A stretch of 64,000 nucleotides of DNA from an actinobacterium SCGC AAA015-D07 (GTDB lineage: Bacteria > Actinomycetota > Acidimicrobiia > Actinomarinales > Actinomarinaceae): NCBI GenBank assembly GCA_000384495.1, contig ARQR01000003.1, forward strand, positions 4,984 through 68,983. The letters are read 5' to 3'. A model generated the notes under the pieces. It was given only the letters and a program-made list of their open reading frames with translations, did not search any database and was not told the DNA's origin. Positions within the stretch are counted from its first letter, which is position 1. The number at the start of each line of letters is the position of its first letter. The translations under genes were made by a program, and so were the position numbers. This document shows, one piece after another, positions 63,153 through 64,000 of the stretch.

Positions 63153-64000
63153 TTAGCCAGTTGGTTCAATAGCTTCTGTAGTGATTTCTTCGTCTGTTTG
63201 TAAAAGTCCACAGTCTTCGAGTACTTCGTCAGTGTTTCCACCACCAAATACTACTCTTTCAAAAACCACAACCGCGTAAATCTCATCTTCAGTAAGTTTT
63301 CCTGTAAATCCAGGCATTCCACCAATTGATACTTTATTCTCTGCTCCATACGCGGGTCCAACTTCAGCCTGCCAACCTGCAGATCCTAATTCAATCCACA
63401 ATGCATGATCACTACAAGTTGGAAAAGTAGTATAAAGCTCCCCACCAGTAAATGCAGGACCTACCCCTCCGCCACCATTTACTCCATGGCAACCAGCACA
63501 TGCTGCAGCACCAGAATAAACTTGTTGTCCAAGGGCAATATAATTTATTGAGCTTGCAGATCCAACACCTTTTCCTTCAAATGCTGATCCATCACAGTTC
63601 ACAGTTAATTGAGTTTTTCGATCAACATCTAAAATTCCATTCTCCCCACATTCTTGTGTGGATGATGTATTCACTATCCCAATAACAATAAAGAGGGGAA
63701 TAAGTACAAAACTAAAATTTAGCCATCTTGGCAAAGATGTTTCAGCATTTACCTTTATATCCAATGTCTTATTTGCGAAGGATACTTTTTGTATAACTTT
63801 TTTAATATTTGTTTGAGAAGATACTTCTGGTGAACTTTCCTTTTCATCCTTTACAATTTCTGCTGACTCTTCTTTGGGTTCTTCTATATCAGCTATGTCT
63901 TCAACAGGTGGAGCCGGTTCTTCAGCGGGCGGTGCTTCTTCAGCAGGCTTTTCAACAGATGCTACACTTTCTCCTCCAGCCCAGGATTGTAAAACTTCAT
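63153..64000 (-). CDS. Membrane-anchored cytochrome c, C-terminal part; N-terminus outside window
   Basis: The frame stays open from the stop at 63153 to the right edge, giving about 282 residues. The portion nearest the edge is acidic and Pro/Ala-rich (SVEKPAEEAPPAEEP, DIEEPKEESAEIVKDEK), then a basic segment, one membrane helix (WLNFSFVLIPLFIVIGIV) and an exported domain with a heme c motif CAGCH and a later GGMPGF whose Met is the probable axial ligand. A short Cys pair (CGENG, NCDG) precedes the heme. TTG at 63764 had a false-start appearance; the upstream codons are continuous. Cytochromes of this shape serve in the respiratory chain of some Actinobacteria. Confidence 0.8.
   Translation of the reverse strand, partial: EVLQSWAGGESVASVEKPAEEAPPAEEPAPPVEDIADIEEPKEESAEIVKDEKESSPEVSSQTNIKKVIQKVSFANKTLDIKVNAETSLPRWLNFSFVLIPLFIVIGIVNTSSTQECGENGILDVDRKTQLTVNCDGSAFEGKGVGSASSINYIALGQQVYSGAAACAGCHGVNGGGGVGPAFTGGELYTTFPTCSDHALWIELGSAGWQAEVGPAYGAENKVSIGGMPGFTGKLTEDEIYAVVVFERVVFGGGNTDEVLEDCGLLQTDEEITTEAIEPTG

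Noticed and set aside
63153..63764. Cytochrome c gene starting with TTG at 63764
   Set aside because: The frame remains open up to the window edge with a plausible acidic N-terminal tail, so the true start is beyond 64000.

Overview
The window is an AT-rich (I judge roughly 28-30% GC by eye), very compact bacterial chromosome segment. Gene content points to a streamlined marine actinobacterium, perhaps of the Acidimicrobiia/Actinomarinales kind. The clues are a class II (B12-dependent) ribonucleotide reductase, an MshA-like glycosyltransferase, a DprE1/DprE2/UbiA set of mycobacterial type, a lipoprotein with Thr/VPQ-rich linkers and a membrane-anchored cytochrome c with an acidic cytoplasmic tail. 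This assignment is inference; no rRNA is present.

Region 1 (1-25947) and region 3 (28827-52337) together form one ~50-kb surface-glycan island. It makes nucleotide sugars: CDP-3,6-dideoxyhexose (RfbF/RfbH), GDP-L-fucose (Gmd/Fcl), UDP-ManNAc (2-epimerase), a probable amino sugar (DegT aminotransferase plus cupin) and probably polyprenyl-phosphoryl arabinofuranose (UbiA, DprE1-like, DprE2-like). These would be assembled by many GT2, GT4, GT8 and exostosin-like enzymes, and by a dozen large polytopic proteins that look like GT-C transferases or O-antigen polymerase/ligase proteins. An ABC flippase probably exports lipid-linked product. Inside the island lies a tightly overlapping four-gene operon: metallophosphoesterase lipoprotein, DUF4956, CotH-beta-helix, VTC domain (40307-44567).

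Region 2 (25981-28779) is the most unusual part. A complete tRNA-Val(TAC) is followed by two further copies of its 3' part plus 20 bp of downstream DNA (67 bp each, almost identical). These copies bound single-gene cassettes that encode lipoproteins. A third, decayed unit carries a small membrane-protein pseudogene and a broken duplicate of the first cassette's 3' end. No integrase is present. It looks like a tandem array of tiny tRNA-targeted cassettes.

Region 4 (52334-64000) looks like conserved core: nrdJ with a pair of NrdR boxes, a membrane protein, a GNAT-like protein, an MshA-like glycosyltransferase, two tandem membrane-anchored alpha/beta hydrolases, a SAM hydroxide adenosyltransferase-family protein, a glutaredoxin-like protein, a RimK-like ligase with its retropepsin-like partner, and a partial cytochrome c gene running off the window.

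Compactness is extreme: co-directional genes often overlap by 4 nt, and at least six convergent pairs overlap at their 3' ends.
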